Shown one piece after another: positions 16,792 through 26,234 of a stretch of 64,000 nucleotides of DNA. Source of the DNA: an uncultured Erysipelotrichaceae bacterium (lineage in GTDB: Bacteria; Bacillota_I; Bacilli_A; Erysipelotrichales; Erysipelotrichaceae); NCBI GenBank assembly GCA_947569705.1, contig CANOSP010000001.1:62001-126000 (forward strand). Reading direction: 5' to 3'. The notes under the pieces are model-generated. The model searched no databases. It was not told the DNA's origin and saw only the letters and a list, made by a program, of their open reading frames with translations. Position 1 is the first letter of the stretch; each line of letters opens with the position of its first letter. The position numbers were made by a program, and so were the translations under genes.

Positions 16792-17273
16792 AACGAAGCG
16801 ATGTATTAACATGGGATGAATATTTTATGGGAATGGCGCACTTAAGCGCACGACGCAGTAAGGATCCCAGTACGCAGGTCGGTGCCTGTATCGTATCGTC
16901 ACAGCATCGTGTTGTCGGAATTGGCTATAACGGCTTTCCCAACGGCTGCAGCGATGATGAATTCCCTTGGGAAAGGGAAGGTTCCTTTGCCGAAACGAAG
17001 TATCCGTTTGTCGTTCATGCGGAGTTGAATGCGATTTTGAACAGTACGCAGAATTTACAGGGATGTACGATTTACGTTTCTTTATTTCCGTGCAATGAAT
17101 GCGCAAAGGCAATCATTCAAAGCGGTATTTCCCGTATTGTCTATGAATGTGATAAGTACGCAGACAGCGATGAGGTAAAGGCAAGCAAGCGTATGTTAAT
17201 GGCAGCTAATATTGAATTGATTCAACTGCCTTATGCGATTGAACTGCAGGTATCTCGAAAAAAGGAAATTTAG
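16788..17273 (+). CDS. comEB: dCMP deaminase (ComEB family)
   Basis: 161 residues with the zinc cytidine-deaminase fold: His77 and Glu79 in HAEL, Cys102 and Cys105 in PCNECAKAI, and the dCMP-type substrate loop GYNGFPNG. It makes dUMP from dCMP for thymidylate synthase, which is also in this window. AGGAGG lies in the end of the rhomboid gene. The gene closes the lspA operon. The length is normal; the name ComEB rests on the family. Confidence 0.9.
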   Translation: MKRSDVLTWDEYFMGMAHLSARRSKDPSTQVGACIVSSQHRVVGIGYNGFPNGCSDDEFPWEREGSFAETKYPFVVHAELNAILNSTQNLQGCTIYVSLFPCNECAKAIIQSGISRIVYECDKYADSDEVKASKRMLMAANIELIQLPYAIELQVSRKKEI

Positions 17274-17296
17274 CACATAAAAAAGTTAAAATAAAT

Positions 17297-17329
17297 AAAA
17301 AAGTCTGATCAATAAATATCGGACTTTTT
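17297..17329. terminator. Bidirectional terminator between comEB and rnhC
   Basis: AAAAAGTCTGA and TCGGACTTTTT pair (one G-T), with A and T runs on both sides, so it can end both converging transcripts. Confidence 0.75.
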
Positions 17330-17351
17330 ACGTATTTCAGGCAGAAAAATT

Positions 17352-18227
17352 TTAAATTCCTGCTTTTTTTGTATTCGCAAAATGAAGCTTGGCAACTTGA
17401 TTCAGTGCCTCTTTTCCGTGCAGTCGGACAAATTCGACAATATTTTGATCAACTTTGGCAGAAGCTCCCTTTAAGAATGCAAAATCATATTTTTCACACA
17501 TTGCCGCAAAAGCTTTCAGAAAGGCATAGCGGGCAATGACCGAAGCAGCGGCGACTGCCATATATTTGTTTTCTGCCTTTGTTTCAAAATGAATGCCTTG
17601 AATGACTTCTCGCTCTTGTTTTAAATAGCGATAATAGCTTTCCTTCCTTACAAACTGATCAATAATAATATGCTTCGGCAATTCATTCAGCTTATGCTTT
17701 AAATGCACAAACGCTTGGTTATGAAGCTTGCTTTTGATCGCAACCATATTATATTGATCATGAATGCGATTATACGTTTGATTATCTAAAATTAACAGGG
17801 AATGAGGTAAACGCTCTGTTAACTGACTGCCGATGCTCAGAATTGTATCATCCTTCATTGCTTTGGAATCTTGTATGCCTAAAGGTTTCAGCCAGCTTGC
17901 CTGTTCTTCATCGACATAAGCTGCACAGACGCAGACCGGTCCGAAATAATCACCGGTACCGACTTCATCACTGCCACACTGCGGATAAGTGACTTTCACT
18001 GTTTTTTCCGTTAATTGATTCGGGGTGCTTTGATAGGAAGACGCATGAAAATCGGCACCTTCTCCTTGAAAAACCACCTTTCCCGATTCATAGGCGGTAA
18101 TCACGCAGTCACTCAGCTTGAGCTGCCAATGTGCGTACGCCGGGGTTTTTCGCCGCTCTGCCATCGGATAACGCTGAAACAGATCATCAATTTGTTGTTT
18201 GGTACATGTGATCGAAACGGTACTCAT
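17352..18227 (-). CDS. rnhC: Ribonuclease HIII
   Basis: 291 residues: an N-terminal TBP-like substrate-binding domain (about 1-75), then an RNase H type 2 domain with GSDEVGTGDYFGPV, where Asp87 and Glu88 are metal ligands, plus later acidic residues and AAASVIARYAFL. It degrades RNA in RNA-DNA hybrids. AGGAG lies upstream of the start. RNase HIII next to cvpA and mutS2 is a conserved Firmicutes neighbourhood. Confidence 0.93.
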   Translation of the reverse strand: MSTVSITCTKQQIDDLFQRYPMAERRKTPAYAHWQLKLSDCVITAYESGKVVFQGEGADFHASSYQSTPNQLTEKTVKVTYPQCGSDEVGTGDYFGPVCVCAAYVDEEQASWLKPLGIQDSKAMKDDTILSIGSQLTERLPHSLLILDNQTYNRIHDQYNMVAIKSKLHNQAFVHLKHKLNELPKHIIIDQFVRKESYYRYLKQEREVIQGIHFETKAENKYMAVAAASVIARYAFLKAFAAMCEKYDFAFLKGASAKVDQNIVEFVRLHGKEALNQVAKLHFANTKKAGI

Positions 18228-18501
18228 AAACTATCTCCTGTTCTCATATTGTAAAAGCTGTAAAAATGTTATCATAAAACGGCAGGAAAGGGAAGTGCTT
18301 CTGTTTAATTCCTCGGTTGACTTTGGTTCATGATTTCATTCGGATTTTCAGTTGAAACTACTTGTACGGTATTTAAAAATCTGTCATAATTTACTTGAAA
18401 CAGTAAACGATAGTATCGATTGATCTACTTGTTGTTTGCGTATCTGTTCATTCCGTGTTAAAATATAAGCCGTGTCTAAGCACAGATTAAGAGGTGTAAA
18501 T
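18228..18501. other. Divergent intergenic region rnhC / cvpA
   Basis: No ORF or stable hairpin is visible. For the plus strand, TTGCGT (18435-18440) and TTAAAA (18458-18463), 17 bases apart, are a weak promoter candidate for the cvpA-mutS2-uvrC operon. The minus promoter of rnhC should also lie here. Confidence 0.35.
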
Positions 18502-19179
18502 ATGTTATTTCCAAGTGAATATATATATGTTTTAAATATTGCGGTAGTATTAATGATTGCGATTTTTGCCTACAGCGGTTATCGCCAAGGCTTTTTATTA
18601 AAAATATTAGGCTGCTTCGGGTTTTTGTTATGCGGACTTTTGTCATGGTGGTTATCGGCACCGTTGGCAAAGGTGATTCCTTTATATCCGCATGATATGA
18701 CACCGCTGGCTGATACGATTGCGGCTCCCGTATTTTATGAACTGTTAAATCGTTCGCTGTTATTTATTGTGTTATTTATCCTGTTATCTGTTTTCGTTCT
18801 TTTCCTGAAACCGATTCTAAAGGTTGCGGGCAAGCTTCCGATTATTCAGGAAGTCAATGTGCTGCTCGGAACGGCAATCGGCGCATTACAGGGTTTGGTA
18901 GCGGTTATGGTACTATCTTTTGTATTTACGACACCGTTGTTTGCGAACGGTACTCATATTGTAAATGAAAGCTTTTTAAAACCGGTCAATGCGATCAGTG
19001 AAGGCTTATTGTTTTTTGCGGATGATACGATTGCGGAATTAAAGTCGGTACAAAAAATTGTGACCCCTTCTACCGTTTTGGAACAAGAGGATCTTACTCA
19101 TATCAAGGAATGGCTGATGCGTCATGACTTAGAGGAAGGAAAGGTCAACCGATTGCTGCAACAGCTTGCAGGTGAATAA
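18502..19179 (+). CDS. CvpA family membrane protein
   Basis: 225 residues with about four membrane segments and the CvpA layout: short N-terminus, helix, YRQGFLLKILG loop, further helices and a soluble C-terminal tail. It corresponds to YshB, which lies between rnhC and mutS2 in Bacillus. GAGGTGTAAAT precedes the ATG at 18502; the earlier in-frame start lies in the promoter. The role of the family is uncertain; colicin V production is a historic name. Confidence 0.8.
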   Translation: MLFPSEYIYVLNIAVVLMIAIFAYSGYRQGFLLKILGCFGFLLCGLLSWWLSAPLAKVIPLYPHDMTPLADTIAAPVFYELLNRSLLFIVLFILLSVFVLFLKPILKVAGKLPIIQEVNVLLGTAIGALQGLVAVMVLSFVFTTPLFANGTHIVNESFLKPVNAISEGLLFFADDTIAELKSVQKIVTPSTVLEQEDLTHIKEWLMRHDLEEGKVNRLLQQLAGE

Positions 19180-19180
19180 T

Positions 19181-21511
19181 ATGAATGAATATCAAGCCTT
19201 ACAATTTGAAGAATGTAAAGCACAGATAGCGGCATATTGTCGATTTTCTTTAGCGCGCGAGTTATTGACAAAACAGATGCCGTCTTTTTCCTATTTATGG
19301 ATCAAACAGGAAACAAAACGAACCAAAGAAGCGATTTCATGTGTAATTCGTTATGGGATGCTGCCGCTTCCCGGCTTATTTGACATTACCGATGCGCTTG
19401 CTGATGCTTGTAAGGACAAAATGCTGCGTCCTTATGATCTCAATCGAATTGCCCAACAGGTGAATTGTATCGGCGCAGTTGCGCATTATCGCAAGCAGTG
19501 TGAGGTAAAAACACCTTATTTAGATGAGTTGTATGATGCATTTACAAACACCGACCGCTTGGCGAACGCAATCGCTGCCTGTATCAATGCGCATGATGAA
19601 GTGATGGATCATGCGTCGGCGAAGCTGTTTTCACTGCGTAAAAGCATTCGTATGTGTGAGGGTGAAATTGCTGCCGAGGCACAGCGCTATATCGCTTCCA
19701 ACGGCAGTAAGCTGACGGATACGATTACGACAACGCGGAATCAGCGCGTATGTGTATTAGTTAAAATCAGTGAAAAAAACAGCGTGCATGGCTTTGTTCA
19801 CGGTGAGAGTGCATCGGGTCAAACCGCTTATGTGGAACCGGCTGCGCTGTTTCAATTAAATAATAAATTAGCGTCCCTGCAAAGTCAGGAACGTGAGGAA
19901 ACTGCGCGCATTCTTAAAGAGCTTACCGCGCTGGTAAAGGATAACAGTGATGCGTTATCAGCGAATCAGGAAACATTTACGCTGTTAGATGCATATTTTG
20001 CCAAAGCACAATATGCGAAGGAACATAACGGCTGTATGGCGCATACAGAACAAAACGGCAAGCATCTGTATTTAAAGGAACTGCGTCATCCGCTGATCGA
20101 TCCTATGCAGGTTGTTGCGAATACATATGAACTGAAACCGCCGTATCATACGCTGTTAATTACCGGCAGTAACACCGGCGGAAAAACCGTCACGTTAAAA
20201 AATATCGGCTTGGCCGCATGTTTGGCGCAAAGCGGTATGCCGATTTTGGCAGAGCGTGCAGTCTTACCGTTTTTTACACAAATTTTTATCGATATTGGAG
20301 ATGATCAGTCGATTCAGGAATCACTGTCAACTTTTTCTGCGCATATCTCTAAGCTGGCGAAAATCTGTGATCATGTCAGTGAGGACTCACTCGTATTATT
20401 AGATGAGTTAGGCAGCGGTACCGATCCGAAGGAAGGAGAATGTCTGGCAGTGGCACTGTTGGACGAATTATGTGCATCGAAAGCTTTTGTTTTGGCAACC
20501 ACTCATTATAACGGATTGAAAAGCTATGCGAAAAAACAGGATAATATTTTGATCTCCGGAGTGGAATTCGATTTAGAACAAATGAAGCCGACTTATCGCT
20601 ATTTGGAAGGTGTCAGCGGTGCTTCCAATGCACTGGCAATCGCTCGCCGTTATCATATGAAGGAACATATCCTGCAAAAAGCACAGGCACTGCGTGAGGA
20701 AAGCCAAAGCGATCAAGAGCGGTTGATGGAAAAGCTGGAACAAGAAGCGAATGAATTGGAACAGCGCAAAGCACAAACGGAATCGGTCTTACAAGACGTA
20801 AAAGCACTGCGCGAAAGCTTACAAAAGGAGCGAGAGCGTTTTGAAAAGACGAAACAGCGTACCCTCGATGAACTCAAGGAACGCTATGAACAACAGCTGA
20901 GTCAAACTATCAGTGAAGCTGAATCCTTGTTGGAAGAGCTGAAGCAGCTGCCGCAGGATGTAAAGCCGCATGTGCTTGCGGAAGCGACGAAACAGCTGTC
21001 TGACTTCCATATCGAAGAGGAAGAAGCAGAACAGGAATCGGTTGAATTTCATATCGGTGATCGTGTCAGTATCCGCCATTCGCATACGGTAGGAGAAATT
21101 ATTGAATTGAAAAAAGATAAGGCATGTCTGCTTGTCAACGGATTGCGCATGAATACGAAACAACAAGATCTGATCTTACTGGAACGGGCAAATACGAAAA
21201 AACGCAGTAAGGAAAAAGGCTATCAGATTCATAAGACAAGCACTCATTTCTCAATGGAATTGAATTTGATCGGTATGAAGGTTGCGGAAGCACTTTTAAT
21301 CGTTGACAAATATTTAGATAATGCAATTTTAAATAAGGTGTATTCCGTTCGCTTGATTCACGGCAACGGCACCGGGGCATTACGAAACGGCATTCATCAA
21401 TATTTGAAAAAGGATGCTAAAGTAGAAAGCTATCGATTAGGCGCTCAGGGCGAAGGCGGGACGGGCGCTACTGTCGTGACATTGAAAAAGGCAGGGAAGC
21501 GTCATGGCTAA
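19181..21511 (+). CDS. mutS2: Endonuclease MutS2
   Basis: 776 residues: MutS core and clamp region, ATPase with Walker A ITGSNTGGKT (about 327-336) and LLDELGSGTDP, a long coiled coil (about 515-620) and a C-terminal Smr nuclease domain (about 690-776) with LNLIGM and HGNGTGALR. MutS2 acts against homologous recombination and in ribosome rescue in Bacillus. AGGTGA before the ATG at 19181 fixes the start. It overlaps uvrC by eight bases. Confidence 0.95.
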   Translation: MNEYQALQFEECKAQIAAYCRFSLARELLTKQMPSFSYLWIKQETKRTKEAISCVIRYGMLPLPGLFDITDALADACKDKMLRPYDLNRIAQQVNCIGAVAHYRKQCEVKTPYLDELYDAFTNTDRLANAIAACINAHDEVMDHASAKLFSLRKSIRMCEGEIAAEAQRYIASNGSKLTDTITTTRNQRVCVLVKISEKNSVHGFVHGESASGQTAYVEPAALFQLNNKLASLQSQEREETARILKELTALVKDNSDALSANQETFTLLDAYFAKAQYAKEHNGCMAHTEQNGKHLYLKELRHPLIDPMQVVANTYELKPPYHTLLITGSNTGGKTVTLKNIGLAACLAQSGMPILAERAVLPFFTQIFIDIGDDQSIQESLSTFSAHISKLAKICDHVSEDSLVLLDELGSGTDPKEGECLAVALLDELCASKAFVLATTHYNGLKSYAKKQDNILISGVEFDLEQMKPTYRYLEGVSGASNALAIARRYHMKEHILQKAQALREESQSDQERLMEKLEQEANELEQRKAQTESVLQDVKALRESLQKERERFEKTKQRTLDELKERYEQQLSQTISEAESLLEELKQLPQDVKPHVLAEATKQLSDFHIEEEEAEQESVEFHIGDRVSIRHSHTVGEIIELKKDKACLLVNGLRMNTKQQDLILLERANTKKRSKEKGYQIHKTSTHFSMELNLIGMKVAEALLIVDKYLDNAILNKVYSVRLIHGNGTGALRNGIHQYLKKDAKVESYRLGAQGEGGTGATVVTLKKAGKRHG

Positions 21512-23294
21512 TATGGCAAATATCGAGGATAAGTTAAAAATATTGCCGGCTTTGCCGGGCTGTTATCTAATGAAAAACCAGGACGGCGATATTATCTATG
21601 TCGGCAAGGCAAAAAAACTGAAAAATCGAGTGCGGCAGTATTTTGTCGGCGCTCATGATTTTAAAACACAGCGTTTGGTTGCCAATATCGATGATTTTGA
21701 ATTTATTGTGACCGGCAGTGAAAAGGAAGCGTTATTGCTGGAAATCAATTTGATCAAAAAGCATACTCCGCCGTATAATATCATGTTTATGGATGATAAA
21801 ACTTATCCGTATATCAAGCTGACCAAAGAAAAAGCGCCGATGTTAAAAGTGGTACGCAATACCAAGGATAAGAAAGCGGAATATTTCGGACCGTTTCCCG
21901 ATTCATCAGCTGCTTGGGAAACAATGAAGCTGTTAAATCAGCTGTATCCGCTGCGTAAATGTGCGCGGCTGCAAAAAAAAGAGTGCTTGTATTATCATAT
22001 GAAGCAATGCTTAGGTCCTTGTGTCAATGAAATAGATGATGCATGTTATCAGAAAATGGCAAATGAAATCCGTAAGTTTTTAAAAGGTGATGTAAAAGAG
22101 ATGCTGAATCGTTTAAAAACGGAAATGGAACAGGCGAGTGCAGCACTTCAATTTGAAAAGGCGAAAGAAAAACACGATTTAATTCAAGCTATTACACATG
22201 TGACAGCTAAGCAGCAGATTGATTTCAAGGACCGCAAGGATCGTGATGTATTCGGCTGTTATGTGGATAAAGGCTATATTTCCATTCAAGGCTTTTTCTT
22301 ACGCGGAGGCAAGCTGTTAGAGCGCACTCTGCATATTACTCCGCTGTATGAAAGTGAAGAAGAAGCGTTTTTATCTTTTATCTTGCAGTATTATGAGCAG
22401 CATCCGCTGCCGCAGGAGATTTTACTGCCGCAGTATTATGATATTAGTGTATTGGCACAAACGCTTGATACAAAGCTGCTTCAGCCTTTGCGCGGTGATA
22501 AGCTGAAGCTGGTGGAAATGGTAATTGCGAATGCCAAAAATGTTCACCAACAGAAATTTGAACTCGTAGAACGTAAAGAAAATCGCCGTGAAGAAGCGAT
22601 GATGCAATTAAATGAGATTTTTCAAAAAGAAATTCATCGTATTGAAATCTTTGATAACTCGCATATCTCGGGAAGCTTTAATGTATCCGGCATGGTCGTA
22701 TTTAAAGACGGAGAGCCGTGCAAGCAGGATTACCGCCTGTATAAGCTCGGTCCTTATGTCTCTGATTTAGATTCTATGAAAGAGGTTGTTTATCGTCGTT
22801 ATTTTCGTTTATTAAAGGAACACAGCCGTTTTCCCGATTTATTGATTGTGGACGGCGGCTGGTTACAGATTGAAGCTGCCAAGGAAATATTATCGGCACT
22901 GGAAATTGATCTTACGCTCTGCGGTCTTGTGAAGGATGATAATCACCGCACGAATGAACTTATGGATGCCGACGGCAGAATTATTCCGATTCGCCGTGAT
23001 TCCTCATTGTTTTTCTTATTGACGCAAATGCAGGATGAAGTGCATCGTTTTGCGATTTCTTATCATCGCAAGCTGCGTAATAAAGCGATGACCAAATCAA
23101 TTTTAGATGAAGTAACGGGCATCGGCGAAGTGCGCAAAAAAGAAATCTGGAAGCATTTTAAGAGCATGAAGCGCTTAAAGGAAGCAAGTGTTGAAGAAAT
23201 TGCCGCTGTTGTACCGCAGGCGGTTGCCCAAAATATCTATGATGTATTACATAATCCTAACCAAAATGATGATTCTGCATATGATAAACTGTAA
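21504..23294 (+). CDS. uvrC: UvrABC system protein C
   Basis: 596 residues: GIY-YIG nuclease domain (about 12-95) with PGCYLMKNQDGDIIYVGKAKKLKNRV, UVR motif (about 205-240), RNase H-like second nuclease (IFDNSHISGSF, near 385) and C-terminal helix-hairpin-helix. It makes both incisions in nucleotide excision repair. It is coupled to mutS2 and follows it in the same operon, as in other Firmicutes. Confidence 0.96.
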   Translation: MANMANIEDKLKILPALPGCYLMKNQDGDIIYVGKAKKLKNRVRQYFVGAHDFKTQRLVANIDDFEFIVTGSEKEALLLEINLIKKHTPPYNIMFMDDKTYPYIKLTKEKAPMLKVVRNTKDKKAEYFGPFPDSSAAWETMKLLNQLYPLRKCARLQKKECLYYHMKQCLGPCVNEIDDACYQKMANEIRKFLKGDVKEMLNRLKTEMEQASAALQFEKAKEKHDLIQAITHVTAKQQIDFKDRKDRDVFGCYVDKGYISIQGFFLRGGKLLERTLHITPLYESEEEAFLSFILQYYEQHPLPQEILLPQYYDISVLAQTLDTKLLQPLRGDKLKLVEMVIANAKNVHQQKFELVERKENRREEAMMQLNEIFQKEIHRIEIFDNSHISGSFNVSGMVVFKDGEPCKQDYRLYKLGPYVSDLDSMKEVVYRRYFRLLKEHSRFPDLLIVDGGWLQIEAAKEILSALEIDLTLCGLVKDDNHRTNELMDADGRIIPIRRDSSLFFLLTQMQDEVHRFAISYHRKLRNKAMTKSILDEVTGIGEVRKKEIWKHFKSMKRLKEASVEEIAAVVPQAVAQNIYDVLHNPNQNDDSAYDKL

Positions 23295-23320
23295 GCATCA
23301 TAAGTATAGGGGGTATCAAT

Positions 23321-23527
23321 ACGCAAACGATATTAACGAGGCGAGAAAAGCAGGTGTTTGATTTACTCATTCAGAATTACAGCACCAAAGAAATCGCTGC
23401 GATGATGAAAATCTCGGATAAAACCGTACGCAATCATATTTCTAATGTGATGCTGAAACTGGGTGTCAAGGGAAGGGCACAGGCAGTAGTAGAGCTGTTA
23501 AAGCTGGATGAACTTCATTTACAGTAA
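23321..23527 (+). CDS. gerE: GerE-like LuxR-type regulator without a standard start codon
   Basis: The frame encodes about 68 residues of a LuxR/GerE helix-turn-helix: LTRREKQVFDLL, STKEIAAMMKISDKTVRNHISNVMLKLGVKGRAQAVVELL. It is very close to Bacillus GerE, the late mother-cell spore regulator, which also follows uvrC-region genes. No ATG, GTG or TTG exists between the upstream in-frame TAA (23285) and the domain. AGGGGG at 23308-23313 is seven bases before ACG at 23321, so initiation at ACG, or at ATC 23315, is suspected. Start decay to a pseudogene is the alternative. Confidence 0.6.
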   Translation, partial: TQTILTRREKQVFDLLIQNYSTKEIAAMMKISDKTVRNHISNVMLKLGVKGRAQAVVELLKLDELHLQ

Positions 23528-23536
23528 AGTATAGTG

Positions 23537-23561
23537 AAAGACCGATCACTTCGGTCTTTTT
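23537..23561 (+). terminator. Terminator after the GerE-like gene
   Basis: AAAGACCGA and TCGGTCTTT form a stem with loop TCACT, followed by a T run. Confidence 0.8.
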
Positions 23562-23798
23562 GCTTTCTCGGCAAAGCGTTTGTTTCAATCTGTTTTTTAG
23601 AGATTTCCGCTATCAATGAGTATGTGTATGTGATATAAAAGATACAGAAGAATCTTCTGACTCATAAATGCAAGATAAAATTGGTTATGAATCAAATAAA
23701 TCAACGACTGATGCAATCACTGCACAGAGTTTCAAATTACTTATAAATGATTTCATCATGTCTTGAAGTGTGATATAATACACTGTGAGGTGTGCAAT
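23562..23798. other. Intergenic region before the VanY-like gene
   Basis: No ORF is seen. A TATAAT lies at 23773-23778, flanked by AGTGT and ACACT, a short inverted repeat over the -10 box that could be an operator. The -35 box is weak. Confidence 0.35.
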
Positions 23799-24860
23799 AT
23801 GAAAACAAAGCGAATCCTGTTTATCGCAAGCTTACTTGTTTTATTCAGCATCTGTTTTACGGTGATGAATCGACACTATGATGAGCTTGCACGTTATCCT
23901 TATGTGACAAATGAAAATCGTGAGACGATTGTAAAGCATTTATCCAACGAAGATATTAATTATATGATTTCACAACAATTAAAGCCGGAACAGTTTTTAC
24001 CGTATATCGAAACAAAAGGCTTTTCGCTGCGCAATACGCTTTGGTATAATCGTGCAAAGGAAATTCAACCGGCTGCCAATGAAGTCATTGTTGCTTTTAT
24101 CAATGATTTTAAAAATCGTTTAGATTATGCCGGATTGGAAACACTGTTACAGGCATATTCTTATGATACGCTGCGTACATTTTATGAGGAAGAAAATGAT
24201 TATATCCAAAATGCCGCGATCGTTAATAATCCTTCTGCGTTATTAACCTTGATTGATGAAAATGAGACTTTGTATACGTATGAACCGAAAAAACTCGTAA
24301 GTATTGCCGATTTACCGCATGTATCATTGGTAGACGGGAAAAGCGACATCAAAGTTTCGGAAGAAGTCAGTAAGCCGCTCCATGAGCTTTGCAGCAATAT
24401 TGCGAAAACAAACAATAAGACATGCGGCAATCTGATCATTACCGCGGGTTATATCTCTTATGAGGATCAAATGCCGATTTATGAAAGCATGATGTTGAAG
24501 TACGGCAAGGATGAATTCCGTCTTTATTGGGATTATCCGGGACAGAGTGAATATCAGTTGGGAACACTGATCCGCTTTCAGCCGGTAGGGCGTGAAGACA
24601 GCAAGGTCGATGATCAATCACTTCCGATCGCACAGTCAAAAGATGATAAAGAAGCGGAAAACGAAGCGAGTAAGCTTTCAAAGTGGCTGGAAGAAAATGC
24701 CTATAAATACGGTTTTGTCGTGCGTTATCCAAAGGATAAGGAAGCTGTGACTAAAAAGCTGTATCAGCCTTTTACGCTTCGCTATGTCGGTAAAGATGTT
24801 GCGGAATCACTGTATCAAAATAAACACGTATTAAATGAATATAAAGTAGAAATCAAATAA
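23799..24860 (+). CDS. VanY-like protein lacking the zinc and catalytic residues
   Basis: 353 residues: signal anchor (about 5-24), a 170-residue N-terminal region, then a VanY/M15B-type domain recognisable from ITAGYISYEDQ, PGQSEYQLGT, ENAYKYGFVVRYP and LRYVG. The SxHxxGxAxD motif reads S250-E-Y252-Q-L-G-T-L-I-R259, and the ExxWH region reads Q323-P-F325-T326. The His, Asp, Glu and His needed for zinc and catalysis are therefore gone. It is probably a non-catalytic peptidoglycan-binding protein outside the membrane. It lies directly before murL-murD, in the same direction. GAGGTGTGC supports the ATG at 23799. Confidence 0.65.
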   Translation: MKTKRILFIASLLVLFSICFTVMNRHYDELARYPYVTNENRETIVKHLSNEDINYMISQQLKPEQFLPYIETKGFSLRNTLWYNRAKEIQPAANEVIVAFINDFKNRLDYAGLETLLQAYSYDTLRTFYEEENDYIQNAAIVNNPSALLTLIDENETLYTYEPKKLVSIADLPHVSLVDGKSDIKVSEEVSKPLHELCSNIAKTNNKTCGNLIITAGYISYEDQMPIYESMMLKYGKDEFRLYWDYPGQSEYQLGTLIRFQPVGREDSKVDDQSLPIAQSKDDKEAENEASKLSKWLEENAYKYGFVVRYPKDKEAVTKKLYQPFTLRYVGKDVAESLYQNKHVLNEYKVEIK

Positions 24861-24876
24861 CAGACGGGAGAAGCCT

Positions 24877-26232
24877 ATGAATAAATATCTTGAATTCAGA
24901 GAACGATATCCGTTGTTTTCTTATCATGGATATCATATAGAAGAAACAAGCGATGCGATTATGTTTCGCTATGATTTTGAAATTGCCGATTTAGCTTCGT
25001 TTCATCCGACTTGGACGATTAATAAGTCGCATATCAAATATTTTGATCAAAATGATGAGATTATACAAAAGCTGATTTTTTCCATCGGCATGGTAGAATT
25101 ATCAAGCTATTGGAAAATCACCTGCTCTCCGTTAGTGGAAATTCATGCGGCACAGTTGGATGAACAACAGCTTGCCTGGTGGAAAAAGCAGTATTTTCTG
25201 GGCTTGCAGGAATTTTTCTATACAAACGGAATTCAAGCGAATGAAGCTGATTTTATGCATATTAAGACACTGGGAAATTGCTTTGCGAAGACAGCGGGCA
25301 AAAGAGAATTGAGCGGCTGTATGATTCCGGTCGGCGGCGGAAAAGACTCTGCGGTAACGATTGAATTGTGTAAACAACTGGATATGAGACTTTGTGCTTA
25401 TATTATTAATTCTCGCAAGGCAACACAGGACAGTGTGGAGGTCGGCGGATTCAATGAGGAAGCTGTGATCAAGGTAAAACGGACGTTAGATGCGAATATG
25501 CTGGAATGTAATAAAAAAGGCTTTTTGAACGGTCATACGCCGTTTTCGGCTTTGGTAGCATTTTCAGCTACTTTATTTGCTTATTTGAATGATCTGCACT
25601 ATGTGGTTTTAAGCAATGAGGACAGTGCGAATGAAAGCACCGTTGCCGGAACACAGATCAATCATCAGTATTCCAAAAGCTTTCAGTTTGAACAGGATTT
25701 TCATGAATATGAACAAGCCTATATTAACAGCGGTGTTTATTATTTCTCATTGTTGAGAGGGTGGTCGGAATTTCAAATTGCCCGTCAGTTCGCAAAGTAT
25801 CCGCAGTATCATCAGTTGTTCAGAAGCTGTAATGTCGGCAGTAAAAGTGATATATGGTGCGGAAATTGTCCGAAATGTCTGTTTGTCTATTTGATTCTGT
25901 CACCGTTTTTAACCGATGCGGAAATGGTTTCTATATTTAACAAGAACCTGTTAAATGATGAAACATTACTTCCGATTATGGAACAGCTGATCGGCTATCA
26001 GAGTGAAAAGCCGTTTGAATGCGTGGGAAGCAGGGAAGAAGTGAACACGGCAATCTGTATGAAAATTGCGGCTTTGGAAGCACAAAAGCAGCCGTTGCCG
26101 CAGTTATTGGCGCATTATTGTACATTGCCGCAGTATGAGCGTTATCGTAATCAAGAAAATCCGTATGAGCATTATTTCAATCGAGAGAATTTAATTCCCG
26201 AAATATTCTTGTCACTTGTGAAAGAAGGATGA
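24877..26232 (+). CDS. murL: UDP-MurNAc-L-Ala-L-Glu epimerase (MurL family)
   Basis: 451 residues with a PP-loop ATP site MIPVGGGKDSAVTIEL (about 149-164), a conserved SNEDSANEST region and a WCGNCPKCLFVYL cysteine motif. This is the MurL family, known from Xanthomonas, which inverts the terminal L-Glu of UDP-MurNAc-L-Ala-L-Glu to D-Glu using ATP. The next gene, overlapping by four bases, is a murD, the known partner in that pathway. Both would act in cytosolic peptidoglycan precursor synthesis. No experiment in this group is known to me. Confidence 0.75.
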   Translation: MNKYLEFRERYPLFSYHGYHIEETSDAIMFRYDFEIADLASFHPTWTINKSHIKYFDQNDEIIQKLIFSIGMVELSSYWKITCSPLVEIHAAQLDEQQLAWWKKQYFLGLQEFFYTNGIQANEADFMHIKTLGNCFAKTAGKRELSGCMIPVGGGKDSAVTIELCKQLDMRLCAYIINSRKATQDSVEVGGFNEEAVIKVKRTLDANMLECNKKGFLNGHTPFSALVAFSATLFAYLNDLHYVVLSNEDSANESTVAGTQINHQYSKSFQFEQDFHEYEQAYINSGVYYFSLLRGWSEFQIARQFAKYPQYHQLFRSCNVGSKSDIWCGNCPKCLFVYLILSPFLTDAEMVSIFNKNLLNDETLLPIMEQLIGYQSEKPFECVGSREEVNTAICMKIAALEAQKQPLPQLLAHYCTLPQYERYRNQENPYEHYFNRENLIPEIFLSLVKEG

Positions 26233-26234
26233 TT

